Origin: Bacteroidia bacterium
Lineage (GTDB): Bacteria > Bacteroidota > Bacteroidia > UKL13-3
Length of the DNA stretch: 6,316 bases
Assembly (NCBI GenBank): GCA_022402405.1
Contig: JAKRSG010000332.1
Location: 1 to 6,316, forward strand
Direction of reading: 5' to 3'
Shown: piece by piece, positions 1 to 6,316 of the stretch
How positions within the stretch are numbered: position 1 is the stretch's first letter
Layout: the number at the start of each line of letters is the position of its first letter
Translations under genes and position numbers: made by a program
Notes under the pieces: model-generated
The model's database searches: none
What the model saw: the letters and a program-made list of their open reading frames with translations, nothing else
What the model was told of the DNA's origin: nothing

Positions 1-1
1 C

Positions 2-1237
2 GTTCAGCTTTTCGATACCCAATTTAAAATTATTCAGAAAACTGGTGATATCAAAACTATTAAATCGAAAGGTTTTGTGAACTACGATCACAGTGGAAAA
101 CCAATAAGCATGATGGGTGTAAATTGGGATGTTACTGAAACTGCTGAAGCCACTGAAAAATTAGGAAAAAGTGAACAATTATTTCGTCAAATCGTTGAAA
201 CCTCGCAAGACGGAATATGGCTGCATGATGGGACCAATAAAACTATTTTTGTGAACCCTAGGTTCACCCAGATATTTGGCTATACTGCCGAAGAAATGCC
301 TTACTTAAATATCAACGATTTAATAGACCCAGCCTTTCATAATTTGGTAAAAGAAAAAACAGAAAGTCGGAGAAAGGGAAACGCTGATACGTATGAACTT
401 TTGTGTATTCGCAAAACCGGACAAAAAATTTGGATTCAGGTTTCTGCATCACCTATTTTAGACAAAGAAGGCATGTATTCTGGGTCGTTGGCCATGCTAA
501 GCGATATTAGTGAAAGGAAGAAAGAAGAGCTCGAGAAAGAAAAAATAACGCAGGACCTAATCCAAAGAAACAAAAACATGGAACAATTCTCTTACATTGT
601 TTCTCATAACCTTCGTGCTCCTTTGGCCAATATCATGGGCTGTGCAGAGCTTATAAAAAACGACATCTTAGAGCAGGAGGAACTAAACAAAATAATAGAT
701 GGCATAGTATGCTCCGCCTACAAATTAGATGAGGTAATTAAAGACTTGAACCAAATCCTTCAAATAAAAAATCCTCTGATAGAAAAACGTGAAAAGGTAA
801 ATTTACATGAGATTGTTAAGGAAATAAAACAAAGCATTTATAATGTGATGGCCTCTCACAAAGTTACTCTTAAAACAGATTTTAAGGATATTGAAGATTT
901 AAACTCCGTAAGAAGATACATTTATTCTATCTTTTATAATTTGATTCAAAATAGTATCAAATATCAAAATCCTAAGGTAAATCCGGTCATAGAAATAAAA
1001 AGTAAGCAAATTGAAAAAGGAATAAAAATAACCTTTAAAGACAATGGCTCAGGAATAGATTTACAAAAAGAAGCGCACAATATTTTTGGTTTGTACAAAA
1101 GATTTCATCAAGATATAGAAGGAAAAGGTATTGGTCTTTTTATGGTAAAAACCCAAGTAGAAACCATTGGCGGTAGCATTGATATTAACAGCGAGCCCAA
1201 TCTAGGTACGGAGTTTACTATTGAATTACCAGTGTAG
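2..1237 (+). CDS. PAS-domain sensor histidine kinase, C-terminal part (5' end outside window)
   Basis: This is a sensor kinase expected to autophosphorylate on histidine and pass the phosphate to a response regulator not seen here. The frame is open to the left edge, and the first 25 codons before the GTG at 77 are the end of a PAS domain (KGFVNYDHSGKP..MMGVNWDVTE), so the GTG is not the true start. Numbering the 411 visible residues: PAS_3-like remainder 1-50; a complete second PAS domain about 57-172, ending LSDISERKK; a short helical linker; a HisKA-type dimerisation helix with H-box SHNLRAPLAN and the phospho-acceptor His202; then a HATPase_c domain with N-box YNLIQNSIKY (Asn317), G1 box DNGSG (Asp347) and G2 box GKGIGL (374-379). 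It ends just after the usual final strand (GTEFTIELPV), with no receiver domain. No membrane segment is visible, so location depends on the missing part. The ligand is unknown. All catalytic motifs look intact. Confidence 0.93.
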   Translation, partial: VQLFDTQFKIIQKTGDIKTIKSKGFVNYDHSGKPISMMGVNWDVTETAEATEKLGKSEQLFRQIVETSQDGIWLHDGTNKTIFVNPRFTQIFGYTAEEMPYLNINDLIDPAFHNLVKEKTESRRKGNADTYELLCIRKTGQKIWIQVSASPILDKEGMYSGSLAMLSDISERKKEELEKEKITQDLIQRNKNMEQFSYIVSHNLRAPLANIMGCAELIKNDILEQEELNKIIDGIVCSAYKLDEVIKDLNQILQIKNPLIEKREKVNLHEIVKEIKQSIYNVMASHKVTLKTDFKDIEDLNSVRRYIYSIFYNLIQNSIKYQNPKVNPVIEIKSKQIEKGIKITFKDNGSGIDLQKEAHNIFGLYKRFHQDIEGKGIGLFMVKTQVETIGGSIDINSEPNLGTEFTIELPV

Positions 1238-1291
1238 AATTATGAAGTATGAATTTAATAGCCTTATTTCATAATTCATACTTCATAATTC
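1237..1291. repeat. Perfect inverted repeat between convergent genes, made of 7-bp units
   Basis: Arms 1237-1255 and 1273-1291 are perfectly complementary over 19 bp, around a 17-base loop. Each arm is an imperfect tandem of a heptamer. The right arm and its edge read TTCATAA, TTCATAC, TTCATAA from 1268 to 1288; the left arm carries the reverse complements TTATGAA and GTATGAA (1240-1253). The left arm begins on the G of the kinase TAG stop. The right arm contains the last two codons (Glu, Leu) and the TGA stop of the minus-strand gene. Its position at a convergent junction suggests a transcript-end hairpin usable in both directions. However, the stem is AT-rich and neither strand has a T-tract after it, so it is not a standard intrinsic terminator. 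It could instead be a copy of a dispersed AT-rich intergenic repeat. Confidence 0.85.
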
Positions 1292-4200
1292 CAAAAACTC
1301 TTTAGCTTTCTGCTTATAGTAGGGTTGCATCTCTAAAGGTACTGTTTGTAGAAGCTCGGTATTTTTCTTGTTTTTACGTTCAAATTTTTCTAGGTATTTT
1401 GGATCAGGCTTGGGAATTTCTTTTCCTTGTGTGGCCTCACGCTTCATCTCCTCTTCCTGCTTTTTCTCTGCCTTTTCATGCTCTAAAAGTCGGGTAAGTA
1501 TCTCTTGTTGGCGCATTAAAGTTTCTTGGGTAAGGCGTTTATTTACCAAATCTTTTTCGGTCTCTTCCATCATTTTTTGAAGCTCACCTAATTGTTTTCC
1601 ACCACCCATTTTTTCCTTCTCTAGTGCGTCCATCTGACTAATCATTTTTTGCATTTGCTGACGGATAGCCATTTGTTTAGCGGCCATTCTAGCAAACTGC
1701 TCACTGCCCGGTTTGTTACTTTCGCCTTTGCCATTTTTATTCATGCCATCCTTCATCTGCTTGTTCATCTCCTCCTGCATTTTCTTTAATTCGCCCATGC
1801 TTGGTTTTTTGCCGCTACCAGGTTTTTTGGATGGCTTGCCTTTTCCTTGTTTCTTCGATTGTTTCTTCTCCTGAGATTGTTGTTGCATTTGTTGCAAAGC
1901 CTCACTAAGCATCAATCCAAGGTTGTTCATACGCGTCATGGCATACTGCTGTTGAATTTGAATCTGGCCTTGATTACGATTAGAAAAACTGTTATTGGCT
2001 TGATTTAAATGATTATTAAGCTTGGTTACCTCTCTGTTTACAAACGACTGAATAGCTGGCACGCGCTTACTTAGAGCCAATAAACTATCCTCTACCATTT
2101 GAGCATTATCTTTAATAACCTTTTGCTCTTGAGCCAACTTCACAAATTGAGGATTATACCCTTGTATTCCCTTCACTTGCTCCATTACCTGCTCTTGATC
2201 TTTGCTTAACTGAATTACGTTTTCAAGAATCTCACGAAGGGCTTGCTCATCAATTTCTTCTTGTTCTTCCTCTTGCTTATCCATTTGCTCCTGCATTTTT
2301 TCTTGCATTTGCTCCATCTCTTCCGCAGCTTCTTTCTGATTCTTACTACTCTTTTTGTTGTTACCCTTCTTTAATTCGTCTTTGCTCTGCTGAAGTTTTT
2401 CAACTATCTTCTTCTCTGCTTCTTTTGTATCAGGTAACTCCTTTGGCGACTCTAATTCTTTGTTCTGCTTTTGCAATTCATTGAGGTCTTTTTTAACATC
2501 CTCAAAAGCTTTGTTTAACTCCTCTTGTTTCTTTAATAACTCTTCTTGAGATTTACTTTTTTGCTCCGTTTCTTTTGATAGTTCTTGCTGTTTTTGAGCC
2601 AACTCTTTCAAGTCTTTTAAGGTTTCTTCCATCTTCTTTTCAACGGCCATCTCCTTATACATTTCCAACATTCTATCTAGCTCTTTTTCTACATCCTTAT
2701 TATTCAAATCCATCTTCTCTAATTCCTTTTGGATTTGATCTTTATTCTGCATTTTCACCAGGTCATCGAGCTTCTTCATCAACTGCTTCATCTCGTCGGT
2801 TAGCATCTCTTCGTACATTTTTTGCAACTGTTCTTGCTTCTCCATTATGCGCTGCTCTTCCTCTTGGTACGATTGTTCTTTCTGATTTTTCTGCTTAAAA
2901 TCTTGCTGCAATTCTTCTATTTTCTGAACCAAATCTTTTTGACGTTTCTGCAATTGCTCTAATTTCTTCTTCTCCTCAAAGCTAAGTGACTGCTGAGATT
3001 TTAACTTCTTCTGAACCTCTTTTAAATCCTTTTGAAGATCTTTTGATTCTTTTAAAGCCTCTTCCATTTTCTTCTGCAAAGCTTCAGAATCTTGCTTACT
3101 TTGTTCTTTTAGTTCTTGCTTAGATGGGGCTTTTAAAATAAATGGTTTAGACTGAACCGACTTTGCGCCATGAACTCCATCATTATCCCATACCTCAAAA
3201 TAATAACTCAACTCATCGTCTAAGGTAACATCTATCTCGAATAGATTAAATACATGAGCAAAATTTATTTGCTTACCTAGTTCAATCGGAATCTGTTTAC
3301 TAACCCAAGCCTTTTCAGTCTTTTTTGGATCAGCCGATTTTAAAAACTTATAATTAAACGTAAGCTTACTTAAGCCATAATCATCGCTAGCAGAACCTCC
3401 AAAATATAAGATTTTACCTGTTACAGTATCTCTCTGCTCCTCTACCTGAATTTGCGGAAACGCATCAGGAGTTACATTAATTTGAAAGTACAATGAATCG
3501 CCTTTAGCCTTTGTTTGATTGCTTAATTTAATGGCATATGCATCCGATAAAAAGAACTTTCTGCTGTATTGAAAATGTATTTTATCTTCACTTTTTGCCG
3601 ATGTCTCAAAGTTCGAAAACTGTAATCGCAAATCGTCGGTTTGCTTTCCCGTAAACTGCCATTTCACAGTTGTTCCAGCAGGTATGGTAAGGTCGCCAGG
3701 ATTGTTTATACTCTCATCTTTTTGTTGCAAATAACTTGGATAATCTAAGTAAACAGAATACGATAATATTATCGGTCGGTTCAGCACTTTTATCTCATTT
3801 AAATTATCTTCAAAACCTAATGCTTCTAAATAAAATGGGGTACTATTCTGCAAATTTTTAAAGGTATAAATAAAATGAGTAGCATCCTTTTTTTGCATTT
3901 TATAACTCACGTTATTGGTATGCACAAAAACCTCATTCGGTATTTCAGAACCCTTCAATTCCACTTCTAATTCAAAATCTTGATACTGCTCTGCCTCTAA
4001 TTTTTCGTTAATAATATGAAACGAAAAGGGAGCAGGAATTTTAAACACTTGGTCGTACTTCCATACCCTATTGGCGCCTTCGCTTATCAAATCTGGGATG
4101 GTAATACTTGTTATGAGCATCAATACCAAAGGCACTATTGCCCAAGGCAAGTACTTTAAATTCTTTTTATAGGTAACAGCAGCTGTAAATGGCAATGGAG

Positions 4201-4612
4201 AAAGCTCTTTGGTTTTTTGTTCAATTGCGGCGTGTAATAAACTGTTATCGGTTTCGGCTTGATCCAAAAGCTGAAGCGTATTCATAAGTTTATCACTTAC
4301 CTCGTTAAAATGCGCTCCAATTATTTGCGCAGCCTGAGTGTATGAAATAACTTTTCCAATTTTTAATAATTGCGCAATAGGATAGGCTATGTATCTCAAA
4401 AAAAGAAAAATCGAAGTAAACAATAAACTGTAAAATAATATAGCTCTGGTGCTAGAAGTATACCTGCCAAAATATTCCAAAGCAGAAACACTTAAGAAAA
4501 ATAAAACAAATAAACCAACAAAAATAATAGCACCCTTTAACAGTAAATTCTTATAGTACTTTTTTATAAAAGCATCTAACTTTTGTATTAATATGTTATT
4601 GTGCATTATCAT
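1283..4612 (-). CDS. DUF4175-like giant membrane-anchored coiled-coil protein
   Basis: The protein has 1109 residues and no established function; I assign it to the DUF4175 type by architecture and recalled family features. Hydrophobic spans lie near residues 23-45, 56-78 and 153-171, and lysines before spans 1 and 3 suggest a cytoplasmic N-terminus with everything after about 172 in the periplasm. Residues about 195-495 look like successive beta-sandwich domains, the last with ASDDYGLSKL and YYFEVWDNDGVHG. Residues 495-800 are an almost uninterrupted Lys/Glu/Gln/Met-rich coiled coil. Residues 800-910 form a more varied helical domain (ALREILENVIQLSKDQ, LSKRVPAIQSFV, QQQYAMTRMNNLGLML). Basic Gly/Lys/Pro/Ser-rich linkers follow at 915-939 and 954-969, then a final helical domain with MRQQEILTRLLEHEKAE. 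ATG at 4612 is 3 bases after the upstream stop; ATG at 4606 (Met3) is also possible. No frameshift is seen. A structural or envelope-complex role is inference. Confidence 0.88.
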   Translation of the reverse strand: MIMHNNILIQKLDAFIKKYYKNLLLKGAIIFVGLFVLFFLSVSALEYFGRYTSSTRAILFYSLLFTSIFLFLRYIAYPIAQLLKIGKVISYTQAAQIIGAHFNEVSDKLMNTLQLLDQAETDNSLLHAAIEQKTKELSPLPFTAAVTYKKNLKYLPWAIVPLVLMLITSITIPDLISEGANRVWKYDQVFKIPAPFSFHIINEKLEAEQYQDFELEVELKGSEIPNEVFVHTNNVSYKMQKKDATHFIYTFKNLQNSTPFYLEALGFEDNLNEIKVLNRPIILSYSVYLDYPSYLQQKDESINNPGDLTIPAGTTVKWQFTGKQTDDLRLQFSNFETSAKSEDKIHFQYSRKFFLSDAYAIKLSNQTKAKGDSLYFQINVTPDAFPQIQVEEQRDTVTGKILYFGGSASDDYGLSKLTFNYKFLKSADPKKTEKAWVSKQIPIELGKQINFAHVFNLFEIDVTLDDELSYYFEVWDNDGVHGAKSVQSKPFILKAPSKQELKEQSKQDSEALQKKMEEALKESKDLQKDLKEVQKKLKSQQSLSFEEKKKLEQLQKRQKDLVQKIEELQQDFKQKNQKEQSYQEEEQRIMEKQEQLQKMYEEMLTDEMKQLMKKLDDLVKMQNKDQIQKELEKMDLNNKDVEKELDRMLEMYKEMAVEKKMEETLKDLKELAQKQQELSKETEQKSKSQEELLKKQEELNKAFEDVKKDLNELQKQNKELESPKELPDTKEAEKKIVEKLQQSKDELKKGNNKKSSKNQKEAAEEMEQMQEKMQEQMDKQEEEQEEIDEQALREILENVIQLSKDQEQVMEQVKGIQGYNPQFVKLAQEQKVIKDNAQMVEDSLLALSKRVPAIQSFVNREVTKLNNHLNQANNSFSNRNQGQIQIQQQYAMTRMNNLGLMLSEALQQMQQQSQEKKQSKKQGKGKPSKKPGSGKKPSMGELKKMQEEMNKQMKDGMNKNGKGESNKPGSEQFARMAAKQMAIRQQMQKMISQMDALEKEKMGGGKQLGELQKMMEETEKDLVNKRLTQETLMRQQEILTRLLEHEKAEKKQEEEMKREATQGKEIPKPDPKYLEKFERKNKKNTELLQTVPLEMQPYYKQKAKEFLEL

Positions 4613-4615
4613 ACC

Positions 4616-4801
4616 CTACAATACCTCTTTTATTTTAAAGTAAATATCATCTAAAACGCCATTGTACCCCGGAATAATATCTATCTTGTACACATGTTTT
4701 AATTCGATAATAAATAATATCAAAAACAGAAAAAACACTCCTATATACGTTAGAATTTTCAATCTATATAACCAGTGCTTTAGGTTTTCGTTTTCGAACA
4801 T
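4616..4801 (-). CDS. Small single-span membrane protein, function unknown
   Basis: I do not recognise this family. From the ATG at 4801 the product has 61 residues: a polar, basic N-terminus (FENENLKHWLYRLK), one strongly hydrophobic span at about 16-35 (TYIGVFFLFLILFIIEL), and a short tail ending DDIYFKIKEVL. The positive charge before the span suggests the N-terminus is inside and the roughly 25-residue tail is in the periplasm. An in-frame TTG at 4819 would add six residues; I prefer the ATG because nothing at the TTG favours it. No good Shine-Dalgarno sequence precedes either. It fills the space between adenine deaminase and the DUF4175-like gene, and its TAG stop is 3 bases before the latter's ATG, as expected for translational coupling. 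Its reality rests on the clear membrane segment, same-strand packing and spacing, not on homology. It might be a partner of the larger membrane protein. Confidence 0.65.
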   Translation of the reverse strand: MFENENLKHWLYRLKILTYIGVFFLFLILFIIELKHVYKIDIIPGYNGVLDDIYFKIKEVL

Positions 4802-4855
4802 CTCACAATTATAAGGCAATTACAGCAATTTTGGTAAGCAGAATTCTACCACCAA

Positions 4856-6316
4856 TTAATTTTGACGAACAAAGCTAAAATCTTTCCCCGAGAATAATCC
4901 TAAGTCGCTCAATTTTAACTCTGGAATAACAAGCAATGCCATAAACGATAAACTCATAAAAGGAGCTTTTAGGCCTGAACTTAATGTTTGTTTGCTAAAT
5001 TTATCTACTTCTGTGTATCGTTCGGCTACCTGCCAAGCGTCTAAATCACTCATTAATCCTGCTATTGGCAACTCTAATATTTTATGCTTTGTTTCTGAAC
5101 ATGCCACCAAAGCTCCTTTCGATTTAATCACTAAATTTATGGCTTTTACCAGCATCTCATCGCTTATGCCAACTGCAATTATGTTATGACTATCATGAGC
5201 AACAGAACCTGCAATGGCACCCAATTTTAATCCGAAATTTTTGATGTAGGCAATAGCAGGTTTTGCTTTTTGGTAACGATTGTAAACTACCAATTTTAGG
5301 CAATCATTTTCTGCAGTGCAATCGCTAGCGGGTATATCTAATCTGCGTGTTATGAGCTGACCATCGATGCATTCTATAACAGGTTCCATGTCAGATTTTA
5401 CATAGCTTAAATCAGATACATGAATAGGTTCAGCCAGAAATATATTGGGTGTTTGGGGTGGTATATAGGGCAAAAGACTGTGTTGATTTTTAGCTACTAA
5501 CTTACCATGAATATAGGTTTCTAACACATTAAAATTTTGCAAATCTTCTACTAGAATAAAATCTGCTGAATGTCCAACATGCAACAAACCGTGTTTGGTT
5601 TTATAGTGCTTAGCCGCATTTAAACAGGCAACTTGCAATACCTTAAACACATCATTACCAAGAGCCACAGCTCGTGCAGCCAATTGGTTTATATGGCCAA
5701 GCAACAAAGAATCGGGATGTTTATCATCTGAGCAAAACATGAGCTGTTCGTAATGGGTATCTAGCAAAGGAATAAGTGCATCAAAGTTTTTGGCAGCACT
5801 ACCTTCTCGGATGAGAACCCTCATGCCCAGTTCTAACTTTTCTTGGGCCTCTTCCAACGTAAAACATTCATGATCGGTGCTTATACCTGCTGTGATATAT
5901 TTTTTTAAATCGGCACCAGATAATCCGGGTGCATGACCATCAACAGGCTTATTCCACTTTTTGGCCGCAGCTATTTTCTGAGCAATTTCTGGATCGTTGA
6001 AAAGAACACCCGGATAGTTCATCATTTCAGATAGATAGTAGATATCGGTTCTGGCTAGCAAGTGGTCTACATCCTCTGCCAAAAGAGCGTCTCCAGCAGT
6101 TTCAAAAACGGTAGCGGGCACGCAAGATGGTGCTCCAAAATAAAAGTAAAAAGGAGAATGTTTGGCATTTTCCAACATATATTCTACACCCTTTTTACCA
6201 AGCACATTGGCTATTTCATGCGGATCGCTCACACTGGCAATAGTACCATGAGTAAGTGCCATGCGGGCAAATTCTGATGGTGCCAACAAAGAACTTTCTA
6301 CATGCACATGAGCATC
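4856..6316 (-). CDS. ade: Adenine deaminase, N-terminus outside window
   Basis: Adenine deaminase (EC 3.5.4.2) is a cytoplasmic amidohydrolase that converts adenine to hypoxanthine and ammonia in purine salvage. The frame is open to the right edge. The codons before the GTG at 6307 encode Asp-Ala-His, completing the metal-binding DAHVHVESS, so that GTG is internal. Numbering the 486 visible residues: HVH at 3 and 5; SDPHEIANV with His33; APSCVPAT about 62-69; SEMMNYPGVL about 96-105; DGHAPG with His128; STDHE with His149; CSDDKHPDS with Asp197, Asp198 and His200. These are the residues expected for the bimetal site. The C-terminal domain includes GSVAHDSHNIIAVG at about 370-383 and the closing ALLVIPELKLSDLGLF. 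Family members are usually about 540-600 residues, so roughly 50-100 are missing. The site looks intact and active. It is the first visible gene of the minus-strand block, 54 bases before the next ATG. Confidence 0.96.
   Translation of the reverse strand, partial: DAHVHVESSLLAPSEFARMALTHGTIASVSDPHEIANVLGKKGVEYMLENAKHSPFYFYFGAPSCVPATVFETAGDALLAEDVDHLLARTDIYYLSEMMNYPGVLFNDPEIAQKIAAAKKWNKPVDGHAPGLSGADLKKYITAGISTDHECFTLEEAQEKLELGMRVLIREGSAAKNFDALIPLLDTHYEQLMFCSDDKHPDSLLLGHINQLAARAVALGNDVFKVLQVACLNAAKHYKTKHGLLHVGHSADFILVEDLQNFNVLETYIHGKLVAKNQHSLLPYIPPQTPNIFLAEPIHVSDLSYVKSDMEPVIECIDGQLITRRLDIPASDCTAENDCLKLVVYNRYQKAKPAIAYIKNFGLKLGAIAGSVAHDSHNIIAVGISDEMLVKAINLVIKSKGALVACSETKHKILELPIAGLMSDLDAWQVAERYTEVDKFSKQTLSSGLKAPFMSLSFMALLVIPELKLSDLGLFSGKDFSFVRQN

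Noticed and set aside
77..79. GTG as the start codon of the histidine kinase
   Set aside because: The same frame upstream, back to the window edge, encodes the continuing C-terminal part of a PAS domain, so the gene begins outside the window.
1368..1580. 70-codon + strand open frame rich in Ser, Phe and Cys
   Set aside because: It is a shadow of the 3' part of the DUF4175-like gene, with no motif or independent start context.
2575..2898. 107-codon open frame on the + strand, opposite the coiled-coil region
   Set aside because: It is antisense to a long, clearly coding region. Its Ser/Leu/Phe/Pro-rich translation is what the complement of Lys/Glu/Gln codons gives, and it has no recognisable domain.
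4805..4815. TATAATTG-like sequence on the minus strand upstream of the ATG at 4801, resembling the Bacteroidota -7 element (TAnnTTTG)
   Set aside because: It differs from the consensus, no convincing -33 TTG at proper spacing stands out, and it is too close to the start codon for a normal leader; likely chance in AT-rich DNA.
4831..4855. Possible small hairpin (TTGGT...ACCAA) between adenine deaminase and the small membrane gene
   Set aside because: Only about 5 bp pair around a 15-base loop and no T-tract follows; too weak to call a terminator.
4992..5189. 65-codon + strand open frame inside the adenine deaminase gene
   Set aside because: It is antisense to the conserved C-terminal domain of the deaminase, with no independent support.
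6062..6277. 71-codon + strand open frame near the right edge
   Set aside because: It is antisense to catalytic-domain sequence of adenine deaminase whose motifs are intact in the minus frame.
1..6316. A defence system, mobile element, CRISPR array or toxin-antitoxin module
   Set aside because: I found no nuclease, helicase, transposase, integrase, reverse transcriptase or spaced direct-repeat array. The genes read as ordinary chromosomal genes plus proteins of unknown function.

Overview
The window looks like chromosomal DNA from a member of the Bacteroidota (Flavobacteriia, Cytophagia or Sphingobacteriia-like). The evidence is AT-rich DNA, starts without clear Shine-Dalgarno sequences, a PAS/HisKA kinase with an SHNLRAPLAN-type H-box, and a very large membrane-anchored coiled-coil protein of the DUF4175 type in the form typical of that phylum. 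This assignment is inferred from protein style, not from a marker gene.

Layout. From the left edge to 1237 on the + strand is the C-terminal part of a PAS-domain sensor histidine kinase; its N-terminus lies outside the window. It converges on a minus-strand block. Between the two is a perfect 19-bp inverted repeat (1237-1291) built of imperfect 7-bp units, which touches both stop codons. The minus-strand block, read right to left, is: adenine deaminase (N-terminus beyond the right edge), a small single-span membrane protein of unknown function, and the 1109-residue DUF4175-like protein that fills more than half the window. The last two are only 3 bases apart, and the deaminase is at most 54 bases upstream, so the three are probably co-transcribed.

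How the genes relate. Adenine deaminase is a cytoplasmic purine-salvage enzyme. The other two minus-strand proteins are predicted inner-membrane proteins, and no functional link to purine salvage is visible; the shared transcript may only reflect compact packing. The kinase is on the other strand, and no response regulator is visible. There is no gene-free stretch over 300 bases, and I see no tRNA, rRNA, CRISPR array, insertion sequence or phage gene. The least explained items are the DUF4175-like protein, the small membrane protein in front of it, and the inverted repeat.
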